Shown piece after piece: positions 21,213-32,400 of a stretch of DNA of 64,000 nucleotides; position 1 is the stretch's first letter, and the number at the start of each line of letters is the position of its first letter. Position numbers and translations under genes: made by a program. A model generated the notes under the pieces. It ran no database searches, had not been told where the DNA came from, and worked only from the letters and a program-made list of their open reading frames with translations. Source of the stretch: Bolinopsis microptera (taxonomy: Eukaryota > Ctenophora > Tentaculata > Lobata > Bolinopsidae). The stretch covers positions 2,888,359 through 2,952,358 of the forward strand of contig NC_087075.1 in NCBI RefSeq assembly GCF_026151205.1, written 5' to 3'.

Positions 21213-23915
21213 ATGGACCGCTCATTCCTAAGTGTGCTCAAAACCCTGAAAATCGGGCATTCCATCCAACTCCCTCAAGACAACTATGCTGCTCTCAATA
21301 TGTTACTTCCCATGGTGCTGCAAAAAGAACATAGAAAAGTGTCAGAATTGATTAGCAGTAGTCCATATTTTGACATTGATACTGTTTTACCAAAAATAAA
21401 GCGAACTTTACTTCATATGGCTGCAAACATTGGTGCAGCTGAATGTGTTGCAGTTCTCTTGAACGCTGGTGCCAATCCAAATAGGCCAGATAGCAATGGG
21501 GTTGTTCCATTACATTTTGCTGCTCGTAATGGATTTAAAGATTGTTGCAAGCTTCTTTTAAATAAAGGTGCGGATCCAAAAGTACCAGATAACGATGGTT
21601 TAACATCTGTTCATTGGGCAGCTCTAAGTGGCAGAAATGAGCTCCTTGCTGATTTGCTTTCACGGAACATTGAGCTTAATGTACGTGATAAAATGGGTCA
21701 GACAGCTTTGCATTTTGCGGCCATGCATGGACATTATAAAACAGTGGAATATTTAGTTGACAACGGTGCTCAAGTAAATGATGTGAACATTGAAGGGCAT
21801 TCACCTCTCATACTGTCAGCTAAAGAAGGGCACCAACAATGTATAGATCTTTTGCTATCATATGGGGCTAGTCCTTCAGCTAAAAATTCAAATGGTATGT
21901 CAGTGTTACAAATCTTGGTTTCTAATCGGTACCTTGACTGTGTCTATTCTTTGACACAGTCTCACCCTACTCAGTTGTGCAATCTCATTGAGACCCTCAG
22001 AGTTCCTGAAATGATCAACTACAAATATGTAATTGAATGTATCCAGCATATTTGCTGCAAAAAAAGAAGTTTAGTTTTAAAGATTTGGGAGACTCTGGTT
22101 TCTCTAACAATAAATACTGGAAAGGAAGTCATGTCTTCTAATACTGATAAGGCTACTCCAAAAGCTTTTGTCAGTCTTGTGAAAGCCTTGAAACAAATCA
22201 GCATGTTAGACGAAGTTTCTCTCATTGTATCTCACTGCAGCAAATCTAGAACTCACAGTGATTCAAGCACACCAACTACAATGTCCCCTCCAACTACCCC
22301 ATCAGGGTCTAGTTCTTTCACTTTTGGATGTTTCTTTGAAAGCCCTGTGATCATAAATCGACTTGATGATGTTTGGATTATTCTTGAACAGTGGATGGCC
22401 ATGCTTAGTAAAGAAGTCATTGCAAAACGCAGGTCAGATATATCAATTTCTGAGCTGCTAGCTTCAACTGATACCGATACCAAAGCTGGAAATCTGTTCC
22501 TCTGTGACACATTTGATGGTGACTCTAAATCGCTGGATAAAGTCTCAGATAATTTGTGCACAGTCATTGAGGCATATCATCTGTGGTCAAAAGACACCTC
22601 TCTTCACCTTAAATTTGAAGAGTTTGTTACCTCCTATTCTGATGTCTTTAAGGTTTTCCTTGCTCACAACAGCTTTTTCATATTCAACCAACTTAAGTTT
22701 TTCTTGGAATCTCCAAGTTTCATGAGACAGTTCAATGGAATCAGAAAAGTGATTTATCAGAAAGATCTTGCTCTCAGAAAGAAATGGTTTTATGACAATT
22801 TATATGAAGATATTGCTCCGAATACTCACCCTGATGACAGTGCAAAGATCAGAATCCGTCGAGATGACATATTCAACAGCTCGTGTTCAGAGATCTACAA
22901 TGCTAATTTAGACGATTTGAGGAAGAATTTTGTGATTTCATTTCATGGGGACCAAGGTATAGGAGCTGGTGTGAGGCGTGAATGGTTCAATATTCTTACA
23001 AATGAAATGCTAAATGAGGATTATGCACTTTTTACTAATTCGAACGATGGTATGACCTTCCAACCTAGTCATATTTCCGATATTCAAGAAGATCATTTAA
23101 ATTATTTCAGATTTGCAGGGATTATAATGGGGTTATCCTTGTACCACAGCAATGTCATCAATATCCATTTTACAAAATCGTTTTACAAGCATATTCTTGG
23201 GATTCCATCTGATTACACTGATGTTAGGTCCATTGATCCAGGATATGCTAACAGTTTACAATGGTTGCTGGATAATGATATTACAGAGTTTGAAGATGAT
23301 CTGGGACTGACTTTCAGTGAAGATCAGAATGTTCTGGGTGAAGCCAGGGTGGTAGAACTAAAACCAGGAGGTTCCAGTATTCCAGTAGCTGAAAGTAACA
23401 AACAGGAATACGTGGAGTTAGTAACAGAGTATAAAATGACAAGCGCTATCCGGCCCCAGATCAACAGTTTTCTTGATGGATTTCATTCCATAATCCCAGC
23501 CTCACTCGTCGCTATATTCAACGAAAACGAGCTGGAATTACTAATGTGTGGGGTTCCCAACATTGACCCCCACGACTGGGAAACAAACACCACCTACAAC
23601 AACTACGAGGCTGAAGATCAAGTGATCCTCTGGTTCTGGGAGGTTGTCCACGAATTTACCCCTGAGGAGCGCGCACTGCTCTTACAATTCTGCACTGGTA
23701 GCTCCAAGGTGCCTCTGGGAGGGTTTGCTGGTCTGCAGGGATCCGGGGAGGTGATGCCCTTCACCATTAGTAAAACTCATGACCAGAATAAATTACCTAC
23801 TGCCAGCACTTGTTTTAATTTACTGAAACTGCCAAGTTATAAATCGTTCGAAATTGTTAAAAGTAAGTTAAAGATAGCCATTAAGTATGGTTCAGAAGGA
23901 TTTGATTTTGTATGA
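21213..23915 (+). CDS. HACE1: HACE1-type E3 ubiquitin ligase (ankyrin repeats + HECT)
   Basis: 900 codons in one uninterrupted frame, close to the 909 residues of vertebrate HACE1. The N-terminal third has about six ankyrin repeats (residues about 65-265: LLHMAANIGAAECVAVLLNAG, PLHFAARNGF, SVHWAALSGR, ALHFAAMHGH, PLILSAKEGH). A linker with a Ser/Thr/Pro-rich patch follows. The HECT domain occupies about residues 565-900 with the catalytic cysteine in TASTCFNLLKLP at residue 867, the usual spacing of 33 residues from the end. It transfers ubiquitin to targets; vertebrate HACE1 acts on activated Rac1. A 3' splice acceptor ATCTCAG ends at 21209, three bases before the ATG, so the mRNA leader comes from elsewhere. 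No introns interrupt the coding part, unlike vertebrate HACE1. The polyadenylation signal is possibly AATAAA near 24088. Confidence 0.95.
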   Translation: MDRSFLSVLKTLKIGHSIQLPQDNYAALNMLLPMVLQKEHRKVSELISSSPYFDIDTVLPKIKRTLLHMAANIGAAECVAVLLNAGANPNRPDSNGVVPLHFAARNGFKDCCKLLLNKGADPKVPDNDGLTSVHWAALSGRNELLADLLSRNIELNVRDKMGQTALHFAAMHGHYKTVEYLVDNGAQVNDVNIEGHSPLILSAKEGHQQCIDLLLSYGASPSAKNSNGMSVLQILVSNRYLDCVYSLTQSHPTQLCNLIETLRVPEMINYKYVIECIQHICCKKRSLVLKIWETLVSLTINTGKEVMSSNTDKATPKAFVSLVKALKQISMLDEVSLIVSHCSKSRTHSDSSTPTTMSPPTTPSGSSSFTFGCFFESPVIINRLDDVWIILEQWMAMLSKEVIAKRRSDISISELLASTDTDTKAGNLFLCDTFDGDSKSLDKVSDNLCTVIEAYHLWSKDTSLHLKFEEFVTSYSDVFKVFLAHNSFFIFNQLKFFLESPSFMRQFNGIRKVIYQKDLALRKKWFYDNLYEDIAPNTHPDDSAKIRIRRDDIFNSSCSEIYNANLDDLRKNFVISFHGDQGIGAGVRREWFNILTNEMLNEDYALFTNSNDGMTFQPSHISDIQEDHLNYFRFAGIIMGLSLYHSNVINIHFTKSFYKHILGIPSDYTDVRSIDPGYANSLQWLLDNDITEFEDDLGLTFSEDQNVLGEARVVELKPGGSSIPVAESNKQEYVELVTEYKMTSAIRPQINSFLDGFHSIIPASLVAIFNENELELLMCGVPNIDPHDWETNTTYNNYEAEDQVILWFWEVVHEFTPEERALLLQFCTGSSKVPLGGFAGLQGSGEVMPFTISKTHDQNKLPTASTCFNLLKLPSYKSFEIVKSKLKIAIKYGSEGFDFV

Positions 23916-25018
23916 AATTTTGATGTTGCTTTATTTTGTGAACTGATTTTTACGTTATGTTATATATAATTTTGTATACATGAGTTGTTTTAGTTGGAAG
24001 ACGTGACATACGTTGAAGTATGAGATAAATTGGTAGTGTGCAAGTATATATGATATGATTTTCAAGTTTTTATGCAAATTACTACCAAAATAAACAGCAA
24101 TATGCAAGTTGATTGTTTTTATTGAGACCTCAGTTATTATTGTAAGCTCATTTTGGAATTTAATTGCATTGATTTTTAAGGATTTCTGAAGACCTATTAC
24201 GACTCGCCATAATTTATTTGTCAAAATTTCCCGGATATTTTCAGTTTGAATACCAAATTTTTTTGATCTTTTGAGTCTCATTCATCTTGTAAATAATGCA
24301 CATAAATTAAATTCTACCATAATAATAATCTGATCTCATTCTCTGCGGCATGATTAACTTATTTAATTTCTGCTTCAGATTACAGTTATATTTATAGCGA
24401 AATTCGAGTGTTCATCAATGAATATCCAAATATAGATTCCAAATGATGATGTAAGCTACCAGATAGTACGTACCAGAGTGCATACCAGAGAGATAGCAAC
24501 CAAGCCCCACAGTCGTCTAATGATAACGCCTAAGAGATCAGAACATGCAACAAGCGGTAACAGGTACTTGGTGGTTAAAAAAAACATTTTTCCTTTGCAA
24601 ACAAATCTCCAGATATCTAATCTTTAGACAACCTGGTTAACTTTAATGTTCAAAATAAAATTGATCAAAAATAAGTTCATCACCCTACCAATTATGGACG
24701 ATTAACTAATTAACTTGCAGAACAGAGAAAGAGATACACCCTTTAAGACAATGGCCATGGAGGAACAAGCACATCGAGAACACGCTAAAAAACCCAAACT
24801 TTACGTTTTGTAGAACTGATATCAACTTGATCGTCGAGAAAGATGCTGTTGGTATGTGTTACTTTCACTTTTAAATAGCGACGGACAAAATCTTAAGTGG
24901 TATAATTTTACTGTTTCGTCAATCTCCATAATCTCAGCTATTCAAACATATCATTGCAGTGATCATATTATACCCACTATAATATTGAATAATTTGGACT
25001 ATTTTAAAAACATCGCAG
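23916..25018. other. 3' flank of HACE1 and unresolved 5' part of the ABTB gene
   Basis: AT-rich. A good acceptor (ATTAACTTGCAG) precedes 24721 and an ATG-led short frame follows at 24752-24812, but it cannot be joined convincingly to the conserved exon at 25019. The first exon(s) of the ABTB gene may lie here or further upstream. Confidence 0.4.
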
Positions 25019-26455
25019 ATTACATCAGCGAGATTATGAAGCACCCCCTGAAGAAGCTCTCCAACGAGTTGAAGCACCTCTCAGTTCGGTTCCTCCGAAC
25101 ATCCAAAGCTGAGGTCCAAACTGCTTTAAGACTCATCTTCCATGATAACCTCTCTCACCTTGCACTAGGTAAGACACACATTCCAAAGAAGTACACTATT
25201 TTATAGTTTTGAAGTATCTGACAAGTGACACATCAGTTCTCGTGTTTTTACTAATTATTTAGTTTACTAATTATGTTGTCTTGCAGCGTCAGGCGTACAT
25301 GCGTTCTCTTTGTTCCTGATGAGTATGGACAAGTACAAGTTCAGTAAATCTGTCCGGTGTCTTCTTTCCTTTTCTGTAGGACACTTCTTCAGGTTATTTA
25401 ATGGTTTTATGAGTATTACGACTGTCATGTTATATGAATAAATATTATAAAACTAAATAGATTTATGTAAATTTTCTGGTTACATTGAGACCGAAAAACT
25501 CACTTAATTCCTACTAAACTAAAGCAGTAAATTAATTAATTAATTAGTTAATGAATTAATTAATTAATTAATTAATTAACTAACTAATCTAGGTAATAAT
25601 AAACTAACACCACCAGATGGCTGGTGGATCACAACATATCAAAGCGGGTAACTGACTGCAGTGTGGTTTATCTAGCAGCTGCATTCCAGTGTCTCACTGA
25701 GGAGCTTCTCACCCGGACCATCCAGACCAAAGTAACATCAGATTCCAGCAAAGGTATTTCCTGGGCACATCTGTGTTGTCTGAAGCATTTGTTGTGTTTG
25801 TTCGTGTGTTTGTGTGTTTGTTTGTAGTGTGTCTGTGTGGGTATTGTGTGTTGATAACGTTTGAACAGATTAGCAGATTATTAAGATTATCCTGTTCTGC
25901 TTTACGTTGTGTTTTGAACATGTGTATGCTTGAAATTCAATGACTGCATTTTGGGGAGATTATCAAAAGTATTGATTCATATAAAACAGTGGAGCGACCG
26001 ACGTGAACTCAAGCGAGCACGTGCATTATCCAATCAGTTCACGTGCAAGTTGAAACACAGAATGATGCTAAAAACGACCACGAATTTAAGATTAATTTAA
26101 CTAACTGTTTGACACATTGTGAAAGCACATAGACTCTAATGATCTGACTGATGGATACAAATTGATTAACATTCGATTCTAGATGAGTGTGATCTCCCCA
26201 TGTAAAATGCAAACACTTAACCAAAACCCGTGATCACGTGTTACATGATCACGTGTCACATGATCACGTGTTACGTGACACTTGACCACGTGTGACTGAT
26301 GGAACACCACGTGTTAGGGAAGCAGAAAGCGGGGAAGGAAGTGCCCACTACACAGGTGTATCAGTACTACAACATCCTAGACTGGGACACCAGCTGGTGC
26401 CCTCCCTGCCTCAACAGAGACTCCGGTCCTAGCACCAGCGGATGGGTTGCTGGAG
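25019..26455 (+). CDS. ABTB gene: N-terminal helical exons
   Basis: Four exons. The first reads ISEIMKHPLKKLSNELKHLS and RTSKAEVQTALRLIF, the second SGVHAFSLFLMSMDKYKFSK and LLSFSVGHFFR, the third WLVDHNISKRVTDCSVVYLA and CLTEELLTRTIQT. This follows the histone-fold-like N-terminal part of ABTB2/ABTB3. The junctions keep frame (phases 1, 2, 1). The fourth exon (26318-26455, containing YYNILDWDTSWCPPCLNRDS) has no clear counterpart in the vertebrate proteins. Its acceptor, GTGTTAG, has a poor pyrimidine tract and was chosen because it is the one that keeps the frame, so it is the least certain. Confidence 0.8.
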
Positions 26456-29400
26456 GTACGCGATGCGCTTGCTTTATGTGGCGCTGCGCACACACTCACC
26501 CCGCGTGCATTGTGTGCCAATCTTAACGCTTTACACGTTTTTACCCCGTGTACAAGCACTAGCTCTCATCTCTTGCACTGTTTTCGTGTGGATGCTAAGA
26601 TTACTTTGTGGTAGCATATTTGCAGGTGCTATAGTGCGCTATGTAGCTATAGTGCGCTATGTGTGCCACCCTTCTACCTGCGCTATCATGTTCCTGCGCT
26701 GTGTGTGCTTAAATACAACCTTATCCCAGGGGGTCTTCCATTTGAAATATTGTGAAAAAATGTGAAAGTAATTTTGTGAAAATCCAAAGCTGGCAGGATA
26801 GAATTTTACATTTTTGTCATATGGATACCCTCTGCAAGCACCAGTAACCATAGTAACCGCTACTGTGAGCTGATATGTGGTTCTATGTCTCCTCTGTGTT
26901 TAATTCTCTGTTACGTGTTAAGCAGATACCTGGGTTCTTGTGTGAATGGCTACACATTGCTTGTCAAGATTAACATTATTATCATTGCATTAGTAGCTAA
27001 TCTTGTCATTAGTAGCTAATCTTGTCTGATTTCTTATTGATTTTAACTCTTCTTTTTATCAAAGTTAAACTCTTAAACTTGTTGGTTTCTCTTAATGTCT
27101 ATTAAAAAGCAGTTTTGTATAATTTTTAATAGAATTTTATGAGAGAAGGGATACAGCTGCACTGGGTGCTAAGATAAATTAACAAACAACAAACAAATAA
27201 TATAATAAAGTGAAACTTGTAATTTAGATTTAAAGACAACCATTACCCATCAATCCCGTAATAACAAGGTACTCTACTACAATTTAAATTTAGATTAAAT
27301 TAATTTTAATGTTGGGGTGTTATACCCTAAAGCATAGCCTCTTACGTTAAGAGGAAATATGAGAGGTAATATAAAACAATACAGATTTACATACTCGCAT
27401 GAAGTAGCTTGACATTTGAAAATGTACTGATATCAGTAATAATAATAATAATAAGTAGGAATTTATACATCGCTTTATAGCCATAAAGAACTCAAAACCC
27501 AAAGATTCAGTTCAAACCATCTAAAGCGACTCATGAGTAACATGTACATTTAAAGAACTTATTTTTATGAAGTATGCATTTTATGAGAAAGGTAATACAT
27601 GATACTTATACAAATACGTTTTCAAAGAGATGAGTTTTTAGTTTCTTTTTAAATAAGACGATATCGGTTAGTGTTCTCAATTGATAAGGAAGCTTATTCC
27701 AAACAGAGGGTCCGCAGTAGCTGAAACTTCTCTCAGTTTTACTATAGTTTGAAATAGGAGGAACATTTAGGAGGAAATAGTCTTCTTCAGTTCTTAGTAC
27801 ACGTACAGGTTGACTTTTGATGTCAATACATTTGATGATATACTCCGGCGCTATGTTGTTAACGCATTTGAACACGGTTAGAGCAATCTTATACTCTATT
27901 CGTTGTCGTATCGGAAGAAAATGGGCTTTTTTCAGGAATGGAGTGACACTGTCCCATTTTTTGATAGCTTTCCAACCAAACAAGAATCGAACACAGGAAT
28001 TTTGTACCTTCTGGAGTTTCTTTATTAGAAGATCAGGTAAACCGTATAAGAGTCCATTGCAGTAGTCTAGTTTTGAAAAGATCAAGCAGTGAATGAGCTG
28101 TCTTTTTAGATCATAGTTAAGCTTTGAGCCTATAACTCGAAGGTTTCTCAGATGGATGTTGCAGCAACTGATAATTGAATTTATTTGGTCTTCAAATGTT
28201 AGGAATTGATCAAATAGGACACCTAAACTTTTCACTGTGCGGGATGCATCCACAGGGTCAGCTGCATTGTCAAGTTGTATTGAATCGACTGGACATGAAG
28301 AGTAACTGTTCTTGGTCTGTACTACAAGAGCTTCTGTTTTGTTTTGGTTCAGTTTGAGTTTATTTTGGGTCATCCAGGTCTTAATATCTTCAAAACAATT
28401 TGTTATTCTCTCTTCGATTGTTGAGAGATCTCGAAATAGTGGGTTAAACTCAATGTACAGTTGAGTGTCATCTGCGTACATGTGGATGTTAAATCCATGT
28501 CTCTTTGCGATCTGATTGAGCTCCTTTGTGTAAAGTATAAACAGAATTGGACCTAGAATTGAACCTTGCGGGACTCCAATTCTAAGGAAGCATCTCTTTG
28601 ATCTTGATTTATCAATAGTTACTGTGAAGGATCTGTTATTAAGGTATGATGTAAACCATTCGAGAACAGTACCTTCAAAACCAAAGTCCTTTTTTAGTTT
28701 TTTAGGAGCAAGTGATGATTTACAGTATCAAAAGCAGCACTGAGGTCCAAAAGGAGGAGGATAACCTTACTTTTCATGTCACTGATACAAAGAAGATCAT
28801 TGTAGATGGTAAGGGTCGCAGTTTCGCAGCTATGATTTGACCTATAACCACTTTGATGCTCAGCATGAAGATTGTGATAGTCAAGATGTTTGGTCATCTG
28901 TTTCTGGACGCTCTTTTCAATGAGTTTCGAGAGGAAAGGTAAGTTACTAATCGGTCTATAGTTGTTGAAGCTATTGACATCTCCTTTATCATCTTTGATG
29001 GCTGGTCTGACAAGAGCACTCTTTAGGACTGACGGAAATTTTCCAGTGACAAGTGAGTCATTGATAATAAATGACACAATTGGTTTAACTTCATTAAAAC
29101 ACTGCATTAGAAGTTTTAGAGGGATGGGATCCTCTTCACATTCTTTTTTGTTAAGGTCAGAAAGAATCTTTTTGAGATCATTGTCGCTTATGGTTTCAAA
29201 TTGGCTCCAGGCTTCACCTTGAAATGGTTCAGAGTGGTCAAGAAGAATGTCAGCTGCAGTATCATTGTTAATGGCAGAGTAAATCTTTTCCACTTTATCA
29301 TTGAAAAACTCTTTCATCTCCTCACATAGAGTTTCAGCAGGTTTGTTATTAGGCTTCAAGTTTTTAGATATGTCCCGATCCATCAGCTGATTGACTATTT

Positions 29401-32400
29401 TGTAGGTATCTTTTTTATTGTCCTCACAGCTTTGCAGACGATTTTCATAGTATAGCTGTCTAGTGGTGTTTATAACTGCCTCGGCATGCTTAACAGCTTT
29501 TTTATAGTCTAATTTTGAATCTGCAGTTTTAAGTCTCCTGTTGTCACGTTCAGCTTTTCTTCGTTTCCTTCTGGCAGTTTGACATTTTGTGTCCACCCAC
29601 TTGCTTTGATCAGGATTAATGCTAAAACAGATAAGGGGAGCATGTTTATCAAGAACAGTACTCAATCATCTCTAAGTTATCTCTTATTTGGTTATTTTCT
29701 ATGACTGGAGCTGGATTATAATAATACTATAGAGCTTCTGTGCCGGTATGCACCAGTGTCCAGTTTATGCCAGTATGCACCAGTATTTGCCGGTATTTGC
29801 CGGTATGCACCAGTATTTGCCGGTATGCACCAGTATTTGCCGGTATTTGCCGGTATGCACCAGTTTATGCCAGTATGCACCAGTATTTGCCGGTATTTGC
29901 CGGTATGCACCAGTTTATGCCAGTATTTGCCGGTATGCACCAGTTTATGCCAGTATTTGCCGGTATGCACCAGTTTATGCCAGTATGCGCCAGTGTGCGC
30001 TGGTATTTGCCAGTATTTGCCGGTATGCACCAGTTTATGCCAGTATGCGCCAGTGTGCGCTGGTATTTGCCAGTATTTGCCGGTATGCACCAGTTTATGC
30101 CAGTATGTGCCAGTATGAATACTCACTTTTCCCCAATGACTGGACCTGGATAGTAATGATATTACAAAGTACAGCTGCATATGACTGGACACGATTCTCA
30201 GAACTGGTAGAGCAATGTAACCGCTATTTCCCTAATATGGTATAATTACTAGCGAGATCTCTCTCTCTGCAGGTTATGTAAGATGCTTTAATTGCACCTG
30301 CTTTTCTTTACAATATAATGCATCTGCTCTGGAGATATTGACGAAAAAAATCAGAAGATAACGTCAAATTTTATGATATCATTGGCAAATAAGTTCTAAC
30401 TTCTTAAGTTGGAAGAGCGCAAAATAGAACTATAGAAGGTTAGTTGAGCTACATAACACAGTTACATAACACAGTTACATAACACAGTTACATAACACAG
30501 TTACATAACACAGTTACATAACACAGTTATCTGTGGAATTGTGTAAAACTGCATTCTATTGGCCAAGTATTCTTGTCACTATCAAGTTTTAGTAATTCAG
30601 AGGATTCTCTCAAGTTTAGAACATTTTGCCGGTTGATGGTAGGCGAAATCTCATTCTGTCAAATGGGATCCAGGAATAAGGTCCTGGAGCTAAAACGGGC
30701 TGTATGTTGGACCAGATGAATCTAATGTTGGCCACAATTTCTATAGGTTCATAAGTAAGGAATGTGCCAAATCCTGTTCAGCTTTTTATCATTTTCCGGG
30801 CTACTATCTCTTCGCACTGTTTCGTAAACCCGAAAAACAGAATTTTCCGCACAACATTTATTTCAGCTTTGAAGTCACTTCGCATGATTTTTAATTCCGA
30901 CATTGTAATTAAGTTCAGCTAATTCTTCCTTACAGTCTGAAAAGAGGCGTTGAAAAGGTCTGATTACCAGGATAGAATATTAGTGCGTTATAATGTACTG
31001 TGTATACTGTGCATGCTGTGTATAGTGTACACCGTGTATAGTGTACACAGTGTACACAGTGTACACAGTGTATAGTGTATACTGTGTATAGTGTATTATG
31101 TACACACATAGTCCTCTTACTAACAGTGTATATTCTGGCTACTGATGACAAATGTACATTGTACACTTTACAGTTAAAGTAATTCAACACTGTATACATA
31201 TTACACACAGAGGGCACATTAGCCACTTATTATTAAATTAAGTTGACTAGTTAAGTTAATTATGAACTTTGCTTAAATACTTTAGATTAATTAGATATTA
31301 TCTGGCCGGGTGCAAAGGATAAAGTATTAATTTCCTGTCTAGTAATAATAGATTATAGCATTATAATATTAACGAAAATAACTCCAGCTTTAAGTATAAT
31401 ACTTTACATAGTTCACTCTGTGAAACCCAACTTTTAGTGTCCACAAAATGTTTACCGAGGTAGAGACTGAACAATGTTGAGTCAACATGCTGACTGCTCT
31501 AAGTCTATCCTAACAGCTTCAAACCAAAGGCTCAGAAAAAACCGAGGCTTGGGTTCAGATTATCTGTCTTTCTCTGAGCTAAATGTACAGTATTTGTCTT
31601 ACTACAGTTATACACGTTTTACATGCTCACTTTACGTACATGACGTATCAGGCATCTATAGCCATATAATATATATACACTATACAATTTACATTGTATA
31701 GTGTATAATGTATAATGTTTATAGTTCTAACTGCCAAGTCTAATTTATTCGATAAGATTTAAGATTTAAAAAATAGGACAGTGCACATTATTGTGTACAG
31801 GTTATAAGCACACACCGTGAGCACTACATTCAGTGTATGACGTAATGTACTCAAATACGCACTACACTGATCCTTATATATTATTATATATAATATACTG
31901 TTATACATAATATTACATACGCTAATCTAACTGCGTATAATGCGATTACACTATTAATTGCACGAGGCGCAGCCGAGTGGAAATTGATACAATAATCGCA
32001 CGAGGCGAAGCCGAGTTCGATTATTGCAGTTATTTCACGAGGCGCAGCCGAGTGCAATAACTGGTGTAATCGTATTATACATGCAGTTAGATTCACGTAT
32101 AACTCCACGCCTCTGATGTTATAACCAGTGTAATTAGTTTATAATCGCACCGACTTTGTTGTTATACAGGGCGGGCCTCAAAAGTCTACCCATCCTTATC
32201 TCTTAAAATTGTAACAGCTCGCTGAGATCTCACTAATTATTTTATTTCAGAATGGAAAAGCGCCATAACTTACGTTCTGATTAATATTTTTGATTCAAAT
32301 TTTTAGAGAATGTCAATCATAATTAGACACAACTTCGTGCTAAGTTTTGTGTGATTCTGAGCTTGTCTGACAAAGTTAGCTCCTGAGTGTGCTAGCTTTA

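Noticed and set aside
26299-26526. Stand-alone 75-codon gene
   Set aside because: The conserved part is better explained as an ABTB exon ending at the donor 26455; the remainder is intron.
29716-30245. Four overlapping repeat-rich ORFs on both strands
   Set aside because: By-product of the 12-base-module minisatellite; open in several frames at once, no family match.
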